A DNA stretch of 64,000 bases from CAWGMT01 sp963823675 (GCA_963823675.1 CAWGMT010000011.1:1-64000), one strand, 5' to 3'. Shown: positions 32,001-41,413, counted from the first letter of the stretch. Notes: generated by a model not told the origin, from the sequence alone. Numbers and translations are program-made.

Positions 32001-32903
32001 TTAACTGCCTTTCTCAGCTTGGAGCTGCAGTTTGGCCTCGGCGATGAGCGTCCGCTGCTCATCCGTGACTTCTGGATACGGAAGGTTGAGCGATTCGATC
32101 GTTGACGTGACGATCCGCGCGACAAGGGCACGGCTGACCCACTTGTGATCGGCTGGAATGATGTACCAGGGGGCCCACTTGGTGCTGGTTGCGGTGATGG
32201 CATCTTCGTAAGCCTTCTTGTAGTCATTCCAGAAGGCTCGTTCGGCAATATCGGCAGCCGAGAACTTCCAATGTTTTGTGGGGTCCTTGAGCCGCTTGAG
32301 CAACCGCTTCCGTTGCTCGTCTTTGGACAGGTGGAGGAAGAACTTGAGCACGACCGTGCCGTTGCGCGTCAGGTGACGTTCGAAGGCGTTGATATCGTCG
32401 TGGCGAGTGGTCCAGAAGTCGTCGTCGACCGGGACGCCGGGAATGCGCTCGGCCCTGACCAGCTCGGGGTGAACCCTGACGATGAGCACTTCCTCGTAGT
32501 ATGAGCGATTGAAGACGCCAATGCGGCCACGCTGGGGCACGGCCCTCGCATAGCGCCACAGAAAGTTGTGGTCGAGTTCTTGGGCCGATGGGTGCTTGAA
32601 GCTATAAACCTCACAGCCCTGGGGATTGACGCCGGACATGACGTGCTTGATCGTGCTGTCTTTACCGGCCGCGTCCATTGCCTGGAGGATGATCAGGATC
32701 GCCCAGCTATCGGAAGCGTAGAGCCTTTCCTGGGCTTCAGCCAGCGCAGAGACATCTTGTGAAAGCGCATCTTCGGCAAATCGTTTGCGTTCCGGCTTGG
32801 GGAGCCTGGTGTCGCCAGCCCAGCCGGGATCAAAATCCGCCAGCCGCATTGACTTGCCAGGTGGGACTCGCCACTGGTTGATGATTTCGTCTGTTGCTGT
32901 CAT
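32001..32903 (-). CDS. ppk2: PPK2-family polyphosphate kinase
   Basis: 300 residues from the ATG at 32903. PPK2 enzymes phosphorylate nucleotides with polyphosphate. Walker A is MDAAGKDSTIKH, the lid and Walker B regions are in GRIGVFNRSYYEEVLIVRVH and FFLHLSKDEQRKRL, and the end (WYIIPADHKWVSRALVAR) is typical of the family. Class (AMP- or ADP-specific) cannot be assigned by eye. Cytoplasmic. It converges on the HerA-like gene and is divergent from rlmN. Confidence 0.92.
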   Translation of the reverse strand: MTATDEIINQWRVPPGKSMRLADFDPGWAGDTRLPKPERKRFAEDALSQDVSALAEAQERLYASDSWAILIILQAMDAAGKDSTIKHVMSGVNPQGCEVYSFKHPSAQELDHNFLWRYARAVPQRGRIGVFNRSYYEEVLIVRVHPELVRAERIPGVPVDDDFWTTRHDDINAFERHLTRNGTVVLKFFLHLSKDEQRKRLLKRLKDPTKHWKFSAADIAERAFWNDYKKAYEDAITATSTKWAPWYIIPADHKWVSRALVARIVTSTIESLNLPYPEVTDEQRTLIAEAKLQLQAEKGS

Positions 32904-33069
32904 AGTGACGCACGGCTCATGGAGAATGGTTTGATGACCCCTGCCTGTCCAGTATGCAGTCGTTGGTCTCCTGGAGCCATCCCGCTCTGGCAACCTTGGC
33001 CGGGGGCATCCGCGTTACTAGAATGATAATGAGCGCGCATCGAGGATCGTTTTGGGATTTGAGGTTGGC

Positions 33070-34218
33070 ATGAGCCGCCCTGGAGCTTTGGATCAACAGG
33101 CTGATTCGCCGCCGGGTGTCTCGCTGGCCTCGACGGAGGCGCGGGGCTTGGAGAAGCCGCCTGTTCTCGAGCCGTCGAGTGCGGAATGGAGCCGGTGGAT
33201 GGTCACGCACGGCGCGCCGGCCTACCGCGCTCGCCAGTTGCTTGATTGGGTCATCCGACGTCGGGCTGACTCATTCGAGTTGATGTCAAACTTGCCGAGA
33301 TCGTTGCGCCAGCGGCTGGATGCCGAGTGGGCGGTTTTTGGTGCTCGCGTCGTCTATCACGATGTCGCACCAGACGGCACCGACAAGCTAGTGCTGGAGT
33401 GTCGCGACGGCCGCCGCATCGAGTGTGTTTTGATGGCCGAGGGACACCGGCGCACAGTCTGCCTGAGCAGTCAAGTCGGCTGCGGAATGGGGTGCGTCTT
33501 CTGCGCCAGCGGTTTGAATGGATTTGAGCGTAACTTGAGTGCCGCAGAGATCCTGGAACAGGTACTGCGCCTACGCAATCTCTTGCCGCCCGAGGAGACC
33601 GTCACCCACGTTGTCGTCATGGGGATGGGTGAGAGCCTGGCGAACCTCGATAATTTGGTCACGGCGCTCGATCGACTGTGCTCCTCGGAAGACGGATTGG
33701 GGATCAGTCAACGGCGCGTCACGATTTCGACTGTGGGGCTGCCTGAGAGAATCTTGAAGCTCGCCGCACTCGATCGGCAGTATCAGTTGGCGGTCTCGCT
33801 CCACGCGCCAACCGAAGAATTGCGAAACACGCTGGTGCCGGTCAACGAAGCGATCGGACTGGGCCCGGTCATGGCAGCGGCCGATTCCTATTTCCAGCGC
33901 ACCGGGCGGCGAGTAACGTACGAATACGTCTTGCTGCGGGAGGTCAACGACCGTCCGGCCGACGCGCGCGCCCTGGCTCGCCTTCTGGCGAGACGCCGGG
34001 CCCATGTCAACTTGATCCCGTACAACCCGATTGCCGGCCTGTCCTTTGGTCGGCCTGAACCAGCAGCCGTCGGTCGCTTTACCATGATTCTCCGCGAGGA
34101 GGGCGTCAACGTGACCGTGCGCAAGACCAAGGGTCGCGCGATTGATGCGGCTTGCGGCCAGCTTCGTCGTCGGCTGGAGCGATTCGAGAATGATGGGAGG
34201 ACTTCTCAGTGGGCCTAG
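33070..34218 (+). CDS. rlmN: Dual-specificity 23S rRNA/tRNA adenine-C2 methyltransferase
   Basis: 382 residues, radical S-adenosylmethionine enzyme that methylates C2 of an adenine in 23S rRNA and tRNA. The Fe-S site is CGMGCVFC (CxxxCxxC), the substrate and SAM regions are VVVMGMGESLANLDN and VSLHAPTEELRNTLVP, and the C-terminal catalytic Cys is in IDAACGQLRRRL. The Cfr-type resistance paralogues share this fold, but gene context suggests the housekeeping enzyme. The ATG at 33070 was preferred over an upstream TTG because it has a ribosome site (gagg) at the right distance. The end overlaps the start of the sigma gene by ten bases. Confidence 0.92.
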   Translation: MSRPGALDQQADSPPGVSLASTEARGLEKPPVLEPSSAEWSRWMVTHGAPAYRARQLLDWVIRRRADSFELMSNLPRSLRQRLDAEWAVFGARVVYHDVAPDGTDKLVLECRDGRRIECVLMAEGHRRTVCLSSQVGCGMGCVFCASGLNGFERNLSAAEILEQVLRLRNLLPPEETVTHVVVMGMGESLANLDNLVTALDRLCSSEDGLGISQRRVTISTVGLPERILKLAALDRQYQLAVSLHAPTEELRNTLVPVNEAIGLGPVMAAADSYFQRTGRRVTYEYVLLREVNDRPADARALARLLARRRAHVNLIPYNPIAGLSFGRPEPAAVGRFTMILREEGVNVTVRKTKGRAIDAACGQLRRRLERFENDGRTSQWA

Positions 34219-34856
34219 AGGCCGATCATCTCGAACAGCAGTTGGAGTCACGCGACCCGGACGTTCGGCTGATGATCCAGGTGCGCAACGACATCCCCGG
34301 GGCTTTCGAGACTCTGGTCGAACGATACCAGAACCGCCTTGTCGGCATCTTGTTCCATCTGGTAGGCAACCTTCAGGAAGCCGAAGACCTCTGCCAGGAG
34401 GTGTTCCTCCGCATCTACAAAGCGCGTAAGGGATATCGGCCTCGGTCCAAATTCTCGACCTGGCTCTTCACGATTGCCAACAATCTGGCGCTGAACCATC
34501 TGCGTAACAGAGGGCGCAGTCCGGGCTTTGCCCGGACTGGTTCAGCCAGCAGCTCAAAGGCGGCTGTTGCCGCTGGTCAGCAGCTCGAGGCTCGAGAGGG
34601 AACGCCTTCAGGGCAGATGCGCCAGGCTGAACTGGCGGACCTGGTTCGCGAGGCCGTTGCCGTGCTTACCGAAGATCAGAAGATGGCGGTGCTGCTCAAC
34701 AAGTTCGAGGAAATGAGTTATGCGGAGATTGCCGCCATCATGGGCCGATCACCGGCCGCCGTGAAGTCGCTCTTGGCCCGGGCCAGAAACCAACTTCGTG
34801 AACAGCTCGAGCCCTACCTGATGACCGGTCAGCGCGGCGCGGCGGGGTCCTCTTGA
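34209..34856 (+). CDS. ECF-type RNA polymerase sigma factor
   Basis: 215 residues. Region 2 is intact (LVERYQNRLVGILFHLVGN, DLCQEVFLRIYKA, FSTWLFTIANNLALNHLRN), then a Ser/Ala/Gly-rich linker of about 55 residues, then region 4 (KFEEMSYAEIAAIMGRSPAA, VKSLLARARNQLREQL). Domain order is that of extracytoplasmic-function sigma factors. It starts with GTG inside the rlmN end and has a GGAGG ribosome site. No anti-sigma gene adjoins it; the next gene is comF. The unusually long linker is noted. Confidence 0.9.
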   Translation: MGLEADHLEQQLESRDPDVRLMIQVRNDIPGAFETLVERYQNRLVGILFHLVGNLQEAEDLCQEVFLRIYKARKGYRPRSKFSTWLFTIANNLALNHLRNRGRSPGFARTGSASSSKAAVAAGQQLEAREGTPSGQMRQAELADLVREAVAVLTEDQKMAVLLNKFEEMSYAEIAAIMGRSPAAVKSLLARARNQLREQLEPYLMTGQRGAAGSS

Positions 34857-34877
34857 GGATCTCGGGGGTAATTGAGC

Positions 34878-35696
34878 ATGCCGTCATCGCATGTTGACAA
34901 AAGCACTCGTGGGCGGTTGTCGGGGTTGGTTGCGGCGCGCAACGCAGTCACACGCCTGCTCGGCGCCGCCGGGCGGGCGGCGGATGCCCTCGTCTTCCCC
35001 TGGTCGTGCCCGCTATGTGAAGCGATGGGATCGAACGGGCCGTTCTGTACCGTCTGCCGGCAGGAACTGCTGGCACAGGCGGTGAGAGCCTCGCTCTTGG
35101 CCTGTCCTCGGTGCGCCCGCTCGATCGGCCCCTTCGGAGATTTGCGTGGGGGCTGCGCCGCGTGCCGGGACGAATCGCTAGGCTTCGACGCGGCGCTGGC
35201 TTTCGGGCCGTACGAAGGGGCGCTCCGAACGCTCTGCTTGCAGTTAAAGCACCAAGACAATGCGTGGCTGGCGCCCTGGCTCGGCGACCTCCTGGTGGAG
35301 GCGAGGCATGCCGAGATCGCTCAACTGCCGTCGGATGCTTGGGTCGTTCCGGTCCCCTTGCACTGGTGGAGGGAATTGCAGCGCGGTTACAACCAGTCCG
35401 AGGCACTGGCCAAGGGTTTAGCCCGACAGCTCGGGTTGCCGGTTCGTAAGCCGCTGCGGCGGGCACTGGCGACTCACCGTCTGGCTGAAATGGGCCCGAC
35501 GCAGCGTCGTGAGGTCATGCGCGGCGCATTTCGGGTCCGGCGTTCAGCTCAGCTCAGCGGCCGTACCCTGCTGCTCGTCAACGATGTGTTGACCACGGGC
35601 GCGACCTGCGGCGCAGCCGCAAGAGCCCTCAAACAGGCTGGTGCTGCTCGGGTCGTCGCCATCGTCATCGGGCGGACGGAGAGAACAACTCTATGA
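34878..35696 (+). CDS. comF: ComF family phosphoribosyltransferase-like protein
   Basis: 272 residues. Two Cys pairs form zinc-finger-like sites (CPLCEAMGSNGPFCTVC and CPRCARSIGPFGDLRGGCAAC). The C-terminal half is the type I phosphoribosyltransferase fold, with VVPVPLHWWRELQRGYNQSE and the PRPP loop LLVNDVLTTGATCGAA. In competent bacteria ComF takes part in DNA uptake; in others its role is unclear. The ATG at 34878 is preceded by ggggg, ten bases before. It sits between the sigma gene and hemC with short gaps, so the five genes form one run. Confidence 0.88.
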   Translation: MPSSHVDKSTRGRLSGLVAARNAVTRLLGAAGRAADALVFPWSCPLCEAMGSNGPFCTVCRQELLAQAVRASLLACPRCARSIGPFGDLRGGCAACRDESLGFDAALAFGPYEGALRTLCLQLKHQDNAWLAPWLGDLLVEARHAEIAQLPSDAWVVPVPLHWWRELQRGYNQSEALAKGLARQLGLPVRKPLRRALATHRLAEMGPTQRREVMRGAFRVRRSAQLSGRTLLLVNDVLTTGATCGAAARALKQAGAARVVAIVIGRTERTTL

Positions 35697-35706
35697 GCGA
35701 TCAACG

Positions 35707-36660
35707 ATGACCGGCGCGACGGTAACAATCTTGATTGGCACCCGCGGCAGCCGCCTGGCTCGCTGGCAGTCGAACTGGGTCGCCAAACGCCTGTGCGATC
35801 TGCATCCGGGATTGAGAACAGAGCTGGTCGAGATCAAGACACAAGGAGACCGCGACCGCAATTCGCCGCTGGCTGCCATCGGGGGAGTCGGCCTCTTCAC
35901 CAAGGAGGTTCAACGAGCGGTGCGAGACGGGTCGGTCGATGTCGCGGTGCACAGCCTGAAGGACCTGCCTACAGAGGAACTGGCAGAATTGACCCTGGCG
36001 GCGGTACCTCCGCGCGAGGATGTGGCCGACGCTCTGATCGCACCAAGGCATCAGAAGCTGGGCGTTTTGCCCGCGGCGGCCCGTATCGGCACCAGTTCGC
36101 CGCGGCGTCGGGCTCAGCTCCTTTATTTGCGGCCTGACCTGGAGGTCGTTACCCTGCGGGGCAATGTCGAGACCCGGTTGAACTCTGCGCTCCAAGGGCA
36201 TTTCGATGCAGTCGTTCTGGCCTGGGCAGGACTGCGGCGGCTGGGCCTGGAACAGCACATCACCCAGAGGCTCGGGCCGCCAGAGTTTCTACCGGCGGTA
36301 GGACAAGGGGCCCTGGGAATCGAATGCCGCCGTGATGCCTCTGCGATTCTAGCCCTGCTCGAGCCGCTGGATGATCGAGCCGCCCGGCGCGCCGTGCTTG
36401 CCGAGCGCACCGCCTTGGCAGGCCTTCAAGGAGGCTGCTCGCTCCCCGTGGCTGCCTGGGCTCGCGATGTCGAAGAGGACGAAACGACCTCCGGTGGTTC
36501 GACCCTGGCTCTCGACATCGCCGTATATGACCTTGACGGCCGCGATCGTGTGGCGATTTCGCTTCGCGGGCCGAGCAATGATCCGGAGAGCCTGGGCTGC
36601 CGGGCGGTAGAGCAACTCCGAATTCAGGGAGCCGAGAAGCTCCTGGCACGGATGAAATAA
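35707..36660 (+). CDS. hemC: Porphobilinogen deaminase
   Basis: 317 residues. Condenses four porphobilinogens to hydroxymethylbilane in heme synthesis; cytoplasmic. Family marks are IGTRGSRLARWQSNWVA, IKTQGDR, FTKEVQRAVRDGSVDVAVHSLKDLP (written here as a span at about residues 60-84) and TSSPRR; the dipyrromethane cofactor Cys is in LQGGCSLPVAAW. The ATG at 35707 gives the usual start (TILIGTRGS). It is 10 bases after comF. Confidence 0.94.
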   Translation: MTGATVTILIGTRGSRLARWQSNWVAKRLCDLHPGLRTELVEIKTQGDRDRNSPLAAIGGVGLFTKEVQRAVRDGSVDVAVHSLKDLPTEELAELTLAAVPPREDVADALIAPRHQKLGVLPAAARIGTSSPRRRAQLLYLRPDLEVVTLRGNVETRLNSALQGHFDAVVLAWAGLRRLGLEQHITQRLGPPEFLPAVGQGALGIECRRDASAILALLEPLDDRAARRAVLAERTALAGLQGGCSLPVAAWARDVEEDETTSGGSTLALDIAVYDLDGRDRVAISLRGPSNDPESLGCRAVEQLRIQGAEKLLARMK

Positions 36661-36670
36661 GGAAACGGTC

Positions 36671-37981
36671 ATGAAGCTGCATTTGCTCGCAATTACGGTC
36701 TGTGTGCTGGCCTTGCCCGGTCCGGTCTGGGCCCAAGGGCCCAGGCCGCGAGGTGGCGCGCGACAGCGCGCGGATGGAGATCGCCCCGTCGTTCTCAAGT
36801 CGGCACAGGTCTGGGACGGCGTCGCGCTTGATGCCCAGCGTGACTGGATCGTCGTTGTTCAGGGTGAAACGATCAAGGCGGCCGGACCAGCCGGCGTGGT
36901 CGAGGTTCCGGGCAACGCCGAGACGCTCGACCTCACCGGCATGACCATCCTGCCGGGGCTAATCGATGCACATACGCACGTCCTGCTTCATCCTTATGAT
37001 GAGGCACTTTGGGACGATCAAGTGCTCAAGGAAGCTCTGGCTCTGCGCGTCTGTCGCGCGACCAACCACTTGCGCAGTATCCTCCTTTCCGGCTTCACGA
37101 CAATTCGCGACCTGGGAACCGAAGGGGCCGGCTATGCCGATGTCGGGCTGAAGCAGGCAGTCGAGCAGGGGATCATTCCCGGACCGCACATGCTCGTGGT
37201 AACGCGAGCGATCGTCGCCACAGGCAGCTACGCACCCAAGGGATTCGCCCCCGAGCTTCGCATTCCCCAAGGGGCTGAAGAAGCCGACGGCGTCGACTCG
37301 CTGATCCGAACCGTCCGGGACCAGATCGGCAAGGGGGCCGACTGGATCAAAATCTACGCCGATGCAGCCATGGGAGGAGCAGCAGTCCGGCCGTCGTTCT
37401 CGGCGGAAGAGCTGGCACGAATCGTCGAAACAGCGGGCTCGGCGGGGGTGTTGGTGACGGCTCATGCCATGTCGAAAGAGGGAATGCGGCGCGCAGCAAT
37501 CGCGGGAGTTGCAACGATTGAGCATGGCGACGGTGGAGATCGTGAAGTCTTCAAATTAATGGCCGATCGAGGTGTTGCACTTTGTCCAACCCTCGCGGCC
37601 TTCGAGGCGTCGGCGCGATATCGCGGCTATCGCCCCGGAACCGACCCGGAGCCGCCTCGTCTCAAGCGCGCGCGGGCGGCCTTTAAGCTGGCACTTGACG
37701 CTGGCGTGACGATCGCCAACGGCAGCGACATGGGGGTCTTTGCTCATGGAAATGGCGCGCGCGAGCTCGAGCTGCTGGTGGACTATGGAATGACGCCACC
37801 CCAGGCACTTCGCGCCGCCACTTCCATTGCTGCCAAAGTTCTACGCCTCGATCACCGCCTGGGGACTATCAAGCCGGGGCTCTGGGCCGACCTGATCGCC
37901 GTTGAAGGGGACCCAACCAGGGACATCAAAGCCCTGCGCAAGGTAAAATTGGTGATGAAGAAGGGCGTTTCGTACCGCTGA
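36671..37981 (+). CDS. Secreted amidohydrolase (imidazolonepropionase-like)
   Basis: 436 residues. The first 22 are a signal peptide (LHLLAITVCVLALPGPVWA). Metal-binding motifs of the amidohydrolase superfamily are present: GLIDAHTHVLLH (HxH), DWIKIYAD (carbamylated Lys position), TAHAMS and IEHGDGG (His ligands), and IANGSDMGVF (catalytic Asp). Such proteins are mostly cyclic-imide or dipeptide hydrolases; specificity cannot be read. It starts 11 bases after hemC, so it may share its transcript. Confidence 0.85.
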   Translation: MKLHLLAITVCVLALPGPVWAQGPRPRGGARQRADGDRPVVLKSAQVWDGVALDAQRDWIVVVQGETIKAAGPAGVVEVPGNAETLDLTGMTILPGLIDAHTHVLLHPYDEALWDDQVLKEALALRVCRATNHLRSILLSGFTTIRDLGTEGAGYADVGLKQAVEQGIIPGPHMLVVTRAIVATGSYAPKGFAPELRIPQGAEEADGVDSLIRTVRDQIGKGADWIKIYADAAMGGAAVRPSFSAEELARIVETAGSAGVLVTAHAMSKEGMRRAAIAGVATIEHGDGGDREVFKLMADRGVALCPTLAAFEASARYRGYRPGTDPEPPRLKRARAAFKLALDAGVTIANGSDMGVFAHGNGARELELLVDYGMTPPQALRAATSIAAKVLRLDHRLGTIKPGLWADLIAVEGDPTRDIKALRKVKLVMKKGVSYR

Positions 37982-38164
37982 GACCCGGGGGCACTGAAGG
38001 GGGACATTGCTCCAATAGTTAGCGGTTTAGGAAGTTTGGGAAGAACTCGCACCGCGTTCTGGGCCTGGTTCAAACGCGCGGTTCTTTGGGTAACACTCTG
38101 AAGGTAGGGAGGAGATCCGCGGGCGGCTCGGCGAACTGAACATCGCCGTCGAGCTGACAGCCTT
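37982..38164. other. Intergenic spacer with a short motif repeated at 41.37 kb
   Basis: No gene is supported. Positions 37994-38008 read ctgaagggggacatt, and an inverted copy with a two-base insertion (ctgaagagggggacatt) occurs at 41373-41389. The two copies bracket the regulator, small protein and transposase remnant. Confidence 0.4.
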
Positions 38165-39229
38165 TCACTGTTCCCTCGGGGCGGCTGTGGCCCGGCGGAT
38201 CATCCGAGTAACCTGGTCATTGGCGTTGACAGCGGTGAGCTTCATTTCGGGATGGCCCGTCGCATACACGCGGAAGATCTCGTCGGCGAACGCTTGCCCG
38301 ATCGATTCCACGGCCGAGAAATCGAGGAGGACTTCCTTGAATCGCTCGAACCGCGCAAGGATCCGACGAGCTTGGGAGCGCGACACCAGAAGGTCTTGAC
38401 CATACTGAGCCAGTCGCAACGGCACGCGGGTTCTGGAAAATGCATAATCGTTGACTTCCGGGTCGGCGTAACGATCGAACACTTCTTGAGCCTTACGTCT
38501 ACTGTCCGTGCTTATCGTCATTTTGATCACAGTGCTCATGGCACGCAGAATTTGGGCGCTAGCGCTCCCCTTCTCCTGATCCTCGATCAACCAATCGTCG
38601 CCGAATTCGGTATCGTGCACGAAAATGAGCTTTGCCGACGAGATCGAGAAGTGGTCGAACATCCGGGAGACAAAAAAGATCCCCTCCCCGGTGTGACGCG
38701 ACTCGTCGGTCGTCAGCTTGCCTTTGACCAGTTCCAAGATCGCATGCCGATGATCCTCGAGATCGAAATTCGACTTGATTTTCTCGAAGATCCCGACACC
38801 GTTGTCGGCGACGACCATGTCCACGCGCGTGGCCGAACGGCCGATTATCACCAGAGCGTCTGAACCTTCGGAGTGCTCGATTGCGTTGTTAAAGATCTCC
38901 GTGAAGCCGTACTGACAGATTCTGAAGACGTTTTCGCGCAGTCCCGTCAAGTGAGGCTCTACGAGAGTTCGCCATACACGGTCCTCGTCGCAATTGTCTT
39001 TGAGCGGCAATGCCTCTTTAACAATCTCAGACTTAAGTGTGTAGCGCTTCCGCCGCGTGCGCCCGGTTGCCTCGATCAACCCGTCCTTCAGCAGAGAGTT
39101 GAGATGACGATGAACGGCTTGTCGGGTGATGCCAAAATGCTCAGCCGCCACCTTTGCGATGTCCTCTGGGTGCGCCTCCAGTTCTGTGAGGATGAGTCTT
39201 CGGATTTCATCCTTGGCGATCTTCTCCAA
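38165..39229 (-). CDS. One-chain regulator: winged helix, HATPase, STAS-like (DUF4325)
   Basis: 354 residues. Residues 1-70 are a winged helix-turn-helix (HFGITRQAVHRHLNSLLKDG, wing ATGRTRRKRYTL). Residues about 100-225 are a GHKL ATPase related to anti-sigma kinases: ICQYGFTEIFNNAIEHSEG (N box), VVADNGVGIFEKI (G1) and HTGEGIFFVSRMFD (G2). Residues about 260-350 are STAS-like (DUF4325), with VLLDFSAVESIGQAFADEIF. This joins DNA binding, kinase and antagonist functions that are usually separate proteins in partner-switching systems. Soluble. No sigma gene adjoins it. A 13-base palindrome lies 55 bases upstream. Confidence 0.83.
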   Translation of the reverse strand: MEKIAKDEIRRLILTELEAHPEDIAKVAAEHFGITRQAVHRHLNSLLKDGLIEATGRTRRKRYTLKSEIVKEALPLKDNCDEDRVWRTLVEPHLTGLRENVFRICQYGFTEIFNNAIEHSEGSDALVIIGRSATRVDMVVADNGVGIFEKIKSNFDLEDHRHAILELVKGKLTTDESRHTGEGIFFVSRMFDHFSISSAKLIFVHDTEFGDDWLIEDQEKGSASAQILRAMSTVIKMTISTDSRRKAQEVFDRYADPEVNDYAFSRTRVPLRLAQYGQDLLVSRSQARRILARFERFKEVLLDFSAVESIGQAFADEIFRVYATGHPEMKLTAVNANDQVTRMIRRATAAPREQ

Positions 39230-39283
39230 GTCTACGTCCTCCCTTTGTCAACGCCGGCCTGAGGTTTAATCAACATTTTCAAA

Positions 39284-39296
39284 GTTTATTGTAAAC
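39284..39296. promoter_or_regulatory. Palindromic operator candidate upstream of the regulator
   Basis: A perfect dyad, gtttattgtaaac, in an AT-rich stretch between the regulator gene and the small gene upstream. With flanks, ggttta at 39263-39268 also mirrors taaacc here. The winged-helix protein could bind it to control its own gene; this is inference from position and symmetry. Confidence 0.35.
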
Positions 39297-39411
39297 CAGC
39301 GTAATGCGATTGCCAACAATCGGTTTTCCCTACCGGGCCTACTGCGTCCCGGTTCGGCGGCGGGGGTGGGGCTCAGGCAGCCTGTTGTTTCGACTGCGGC
39401 TGAGTCCAGAT

Positions 39412-39696
39412 CTAGGTGTGGGCCATGTCGAGCAACTTGGCCAAGACGAGCAGGTCGTCGTAGCCGAAGCTGTCGGACTGTTTCCACTCCTCGCCCTGCT
39501 TGTAGCTCCTGGAGGCGGTCACCGAAAACCATGGCCCCTTCTCTCCCTGATTCCGCCAGATAGCAAGTTCCAGCGAGTCGGCGCGAATCCTGTGCACGGG
39601 CTTAGATTTCTCCTTGTCTGCCACGATAGACCTCATTCGTTCGTAGGTTTCACATTGCGATGCATAGTTGAACAATCGGGTCATGTCAACGGTCAC
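39412..39696 (-). CDS. Small conserved protein, possibly PC4/ssDNA-binding-like
   Basis: 94 residues. The middle reads LELAIWRNQGEKGPWFSVT, then SRSYKQGEEWKQSDSFGYDD and LLVLAKLLDMAHT. I recognise this as a short conserved type common in planctomycetes and on mobile DNA, with a beta-sheet pattern like PC4 or single-strand-binding folds. Function is not established. It lies 180 bases upstream of the HATPase regulator on the same strand. Confidence 0.7.
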   Translation of the reverse strand: MTVDMTRLFNYASQCETYERMRSIVADKEKSKPVHRIRADSLELAIWRNQGEKGPWFSVTASRSYKQGEEWKQSDSFGYDDLLVLAKLLDMAHT

Positions 39697-39883
39697 CGTT
39701 CAAAGCCGATCGTGTGGTCTTCGACGCCGTAAGGAAGGTCGTATCTGCCGTTCGCCGGTGGAAACGAATGTCCTCATCTGGCGACGGACTTCATTAGGAA
39801 ACGCACAGCGCGGTATGCTCGATGTTGAAACTTTCCGCACGGGCTTCGGCCGGACAGAGAAGCGTAACATGTGAACTAGTGAT

Positions 39884-39889
39884 TATAAT
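39884..39889 (+). promoter_or_regulatory. -10 box upstream of a small ORF
   Basis: A perfect TATAAT in a short AT-rich island, 23 bases before the GTG of the next small frame. No good -35 at 17 bases. Confidence 0.3.
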
Positions 39890-39912
39890 TTAAACTAATA
39901 TCGGGTGTTGAC

Positions 39913-40155
39913 GTGCTCATCAAGGAGACTGAGAGGAACGTCGTCGTCTACCCCTCGTGGGCTGAGCGGGAGACCCGGTGGAGTGATCTGCCCCGTTACT
40001 TCGCCGACCCGCTCCACGGCGGGTTCCTCAAACCGGATATCGACTACCGACGATTCGGCTACCCGGATCAGATCCAGCCCTATGAGCTGATCGACGGGCC
40101 CGAGCATTTCAGAGGACAGGCGAGTTTCTGTTTGTCCGCGCCGCCGCAAGCATGA
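39913..40155 (+). CDS. Small hypothetical protein, possibly a fragment
   Basis: 80 residues from a GTG. Composition looks protein-like (NVVVYPSWAERETRWSDLPR, then DIDYRRFGYPDQIQPYELID). No family recognised. It may be the N-terminus of a longer protein cut by the transposase remnant that follows. Confidence 0.35.
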   Translation: MLIKETERNVVVYPSWAERETRWSDLPRYFADPLHGGFLKPDIDYRRFGYPDQIQPYELIDGPEHFRGQASFCLSAPPQA

Positions 40156-40343
40156 GGGCTACCCTTCACTCGGCTCGTGGCGACTCGTGAGGCCAAGTAG
40201 TCTGTCCCAAAGGGACGAATCGGCGCGGACCTCGTGGTTACCGCTCAGAAGCGCAGGGGTCCAGAGCGTGCGTGCGCCCGACCAGCGCAGGCGACGATCC
40301 CGACAGGTTGCGAAAATCGCCGCGGCGGGACTTCCTGCGACCG

Positions 40344-41340
40344 CTAGGTCGCCGCGCAGCCGCCGAGGTTGGCCACCCGGCGCAGAGCAAGGCGCTCGGC
40401 AACCTCTCTCAGCCGCTCTTGGCTGGCCGCGAAGAAGCGGCCTAGCAGGCGTCCCTCGCTCAGTTTCTGCAACCGGGCCTGCCAGGTGTCGGCGCTGGTG
40501 CCGAGCCGGTCAAAAATCGCGGCCACTTCCCGCGAGATTGTGGCCTTGCCCTCGCGAAACAGACATCCCGTGTAATCGACCAGCATCAGGTAACTGCCCA
40601 GCGAAAAGTTTTCGAGCATCCCTTCGCGCGTCGAATCAATTCGCCGGCGGTCTTCGATCGAACAGAGCCACTGGGATTCTTGTACCCGGCCGCCACGTTC
40701 GATCCGGCAACACTGCCCTGGCTGGCCGCTTTCAGGTCCTCGGTTCGCCCCTGGGCCTTCACGTGATCGACACGTTCCTTGATCGATGTGTGTGGGCTGG
40801 CCTCGGGCACTTCAGCGATCCCGGCCGCCACGGGGTTCAGGTCGATATAGGCACACGCCGCCAGCAGCGCTTCTCCATCGAGAATTGCCACCGATTTAAA
40901 CCGCCCCTCGAAGAAAAATCCGCGTGTCTTTTCCTCGTCGTTGGCCAGCCGGGCGAGGGGCTCTTTCAGGCATTTCATGAACCACTAAGGCTTTGGAGGC
41001 GTTCGCGGGCCTTGGCGACCCATGCTGCGTCCTTGAGTCGCCACTCGACCCAGGCGTTGGAAACGGGAATCGGCTGCCGTGATTTGTCGCGTGGTGGAAA
41101 GAGCCGCCCCCAGCGCCGGGCGACCTCTTCGTCCGACCAACCCGCAGCCACCTCGGGATCGAGCCGCACCAGCACATGTAGATGGTTGTCCATCACCGAA
41201 AACCCGCCGACGGCGATCGAGAAAATCTCCGCGAGTTCCCGCAGTCGCCGGTCGATCCATAACTTGCGGTCGTTGGCGCCCTCGCCGAGCAAAAACGCCC
41301 GCCGCACGCCAAAAAAATCGGCGAATTGTAAATCTTGCGT
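40344..41340 (-). pseudogene. RAYT-like (IS200/Y1) transposase remnant
   Basis: Three fragments in different frames together make one transposase. The first (about 41307-40975) has FSVMDNHLHVLVRLDP, the HuH metal site of Y1 transposases, and WSDEEVARRWGRLFPP. The second (40978-40586) has GFFFEGRFKSVAILDGEALL and ACAYIDLNPVAAGIAE. The third (to 40344) has the C-terminal helices (MLENFSLGSYLMLVDYTG). A one-base shift near 40975 and another near 40610 break the frame, and the usual N-terminus is missing. This class recognises REP-like hairpins with a GTAG or GGAG head. Confidence 0.8.
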
Positions 41341-41413
41341 TAACGAGTTTCTGAATTCAGCGCATCTTGAATAATGTCCCCCTCTTCAGAACCGCCGCCG
41401 CCCGCGCGGCAGC

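Noticed and set aside
40187..41374. A 395-residue plus-strand frame
   Set aside because: It is the antisense shadow of the transposase remnant.
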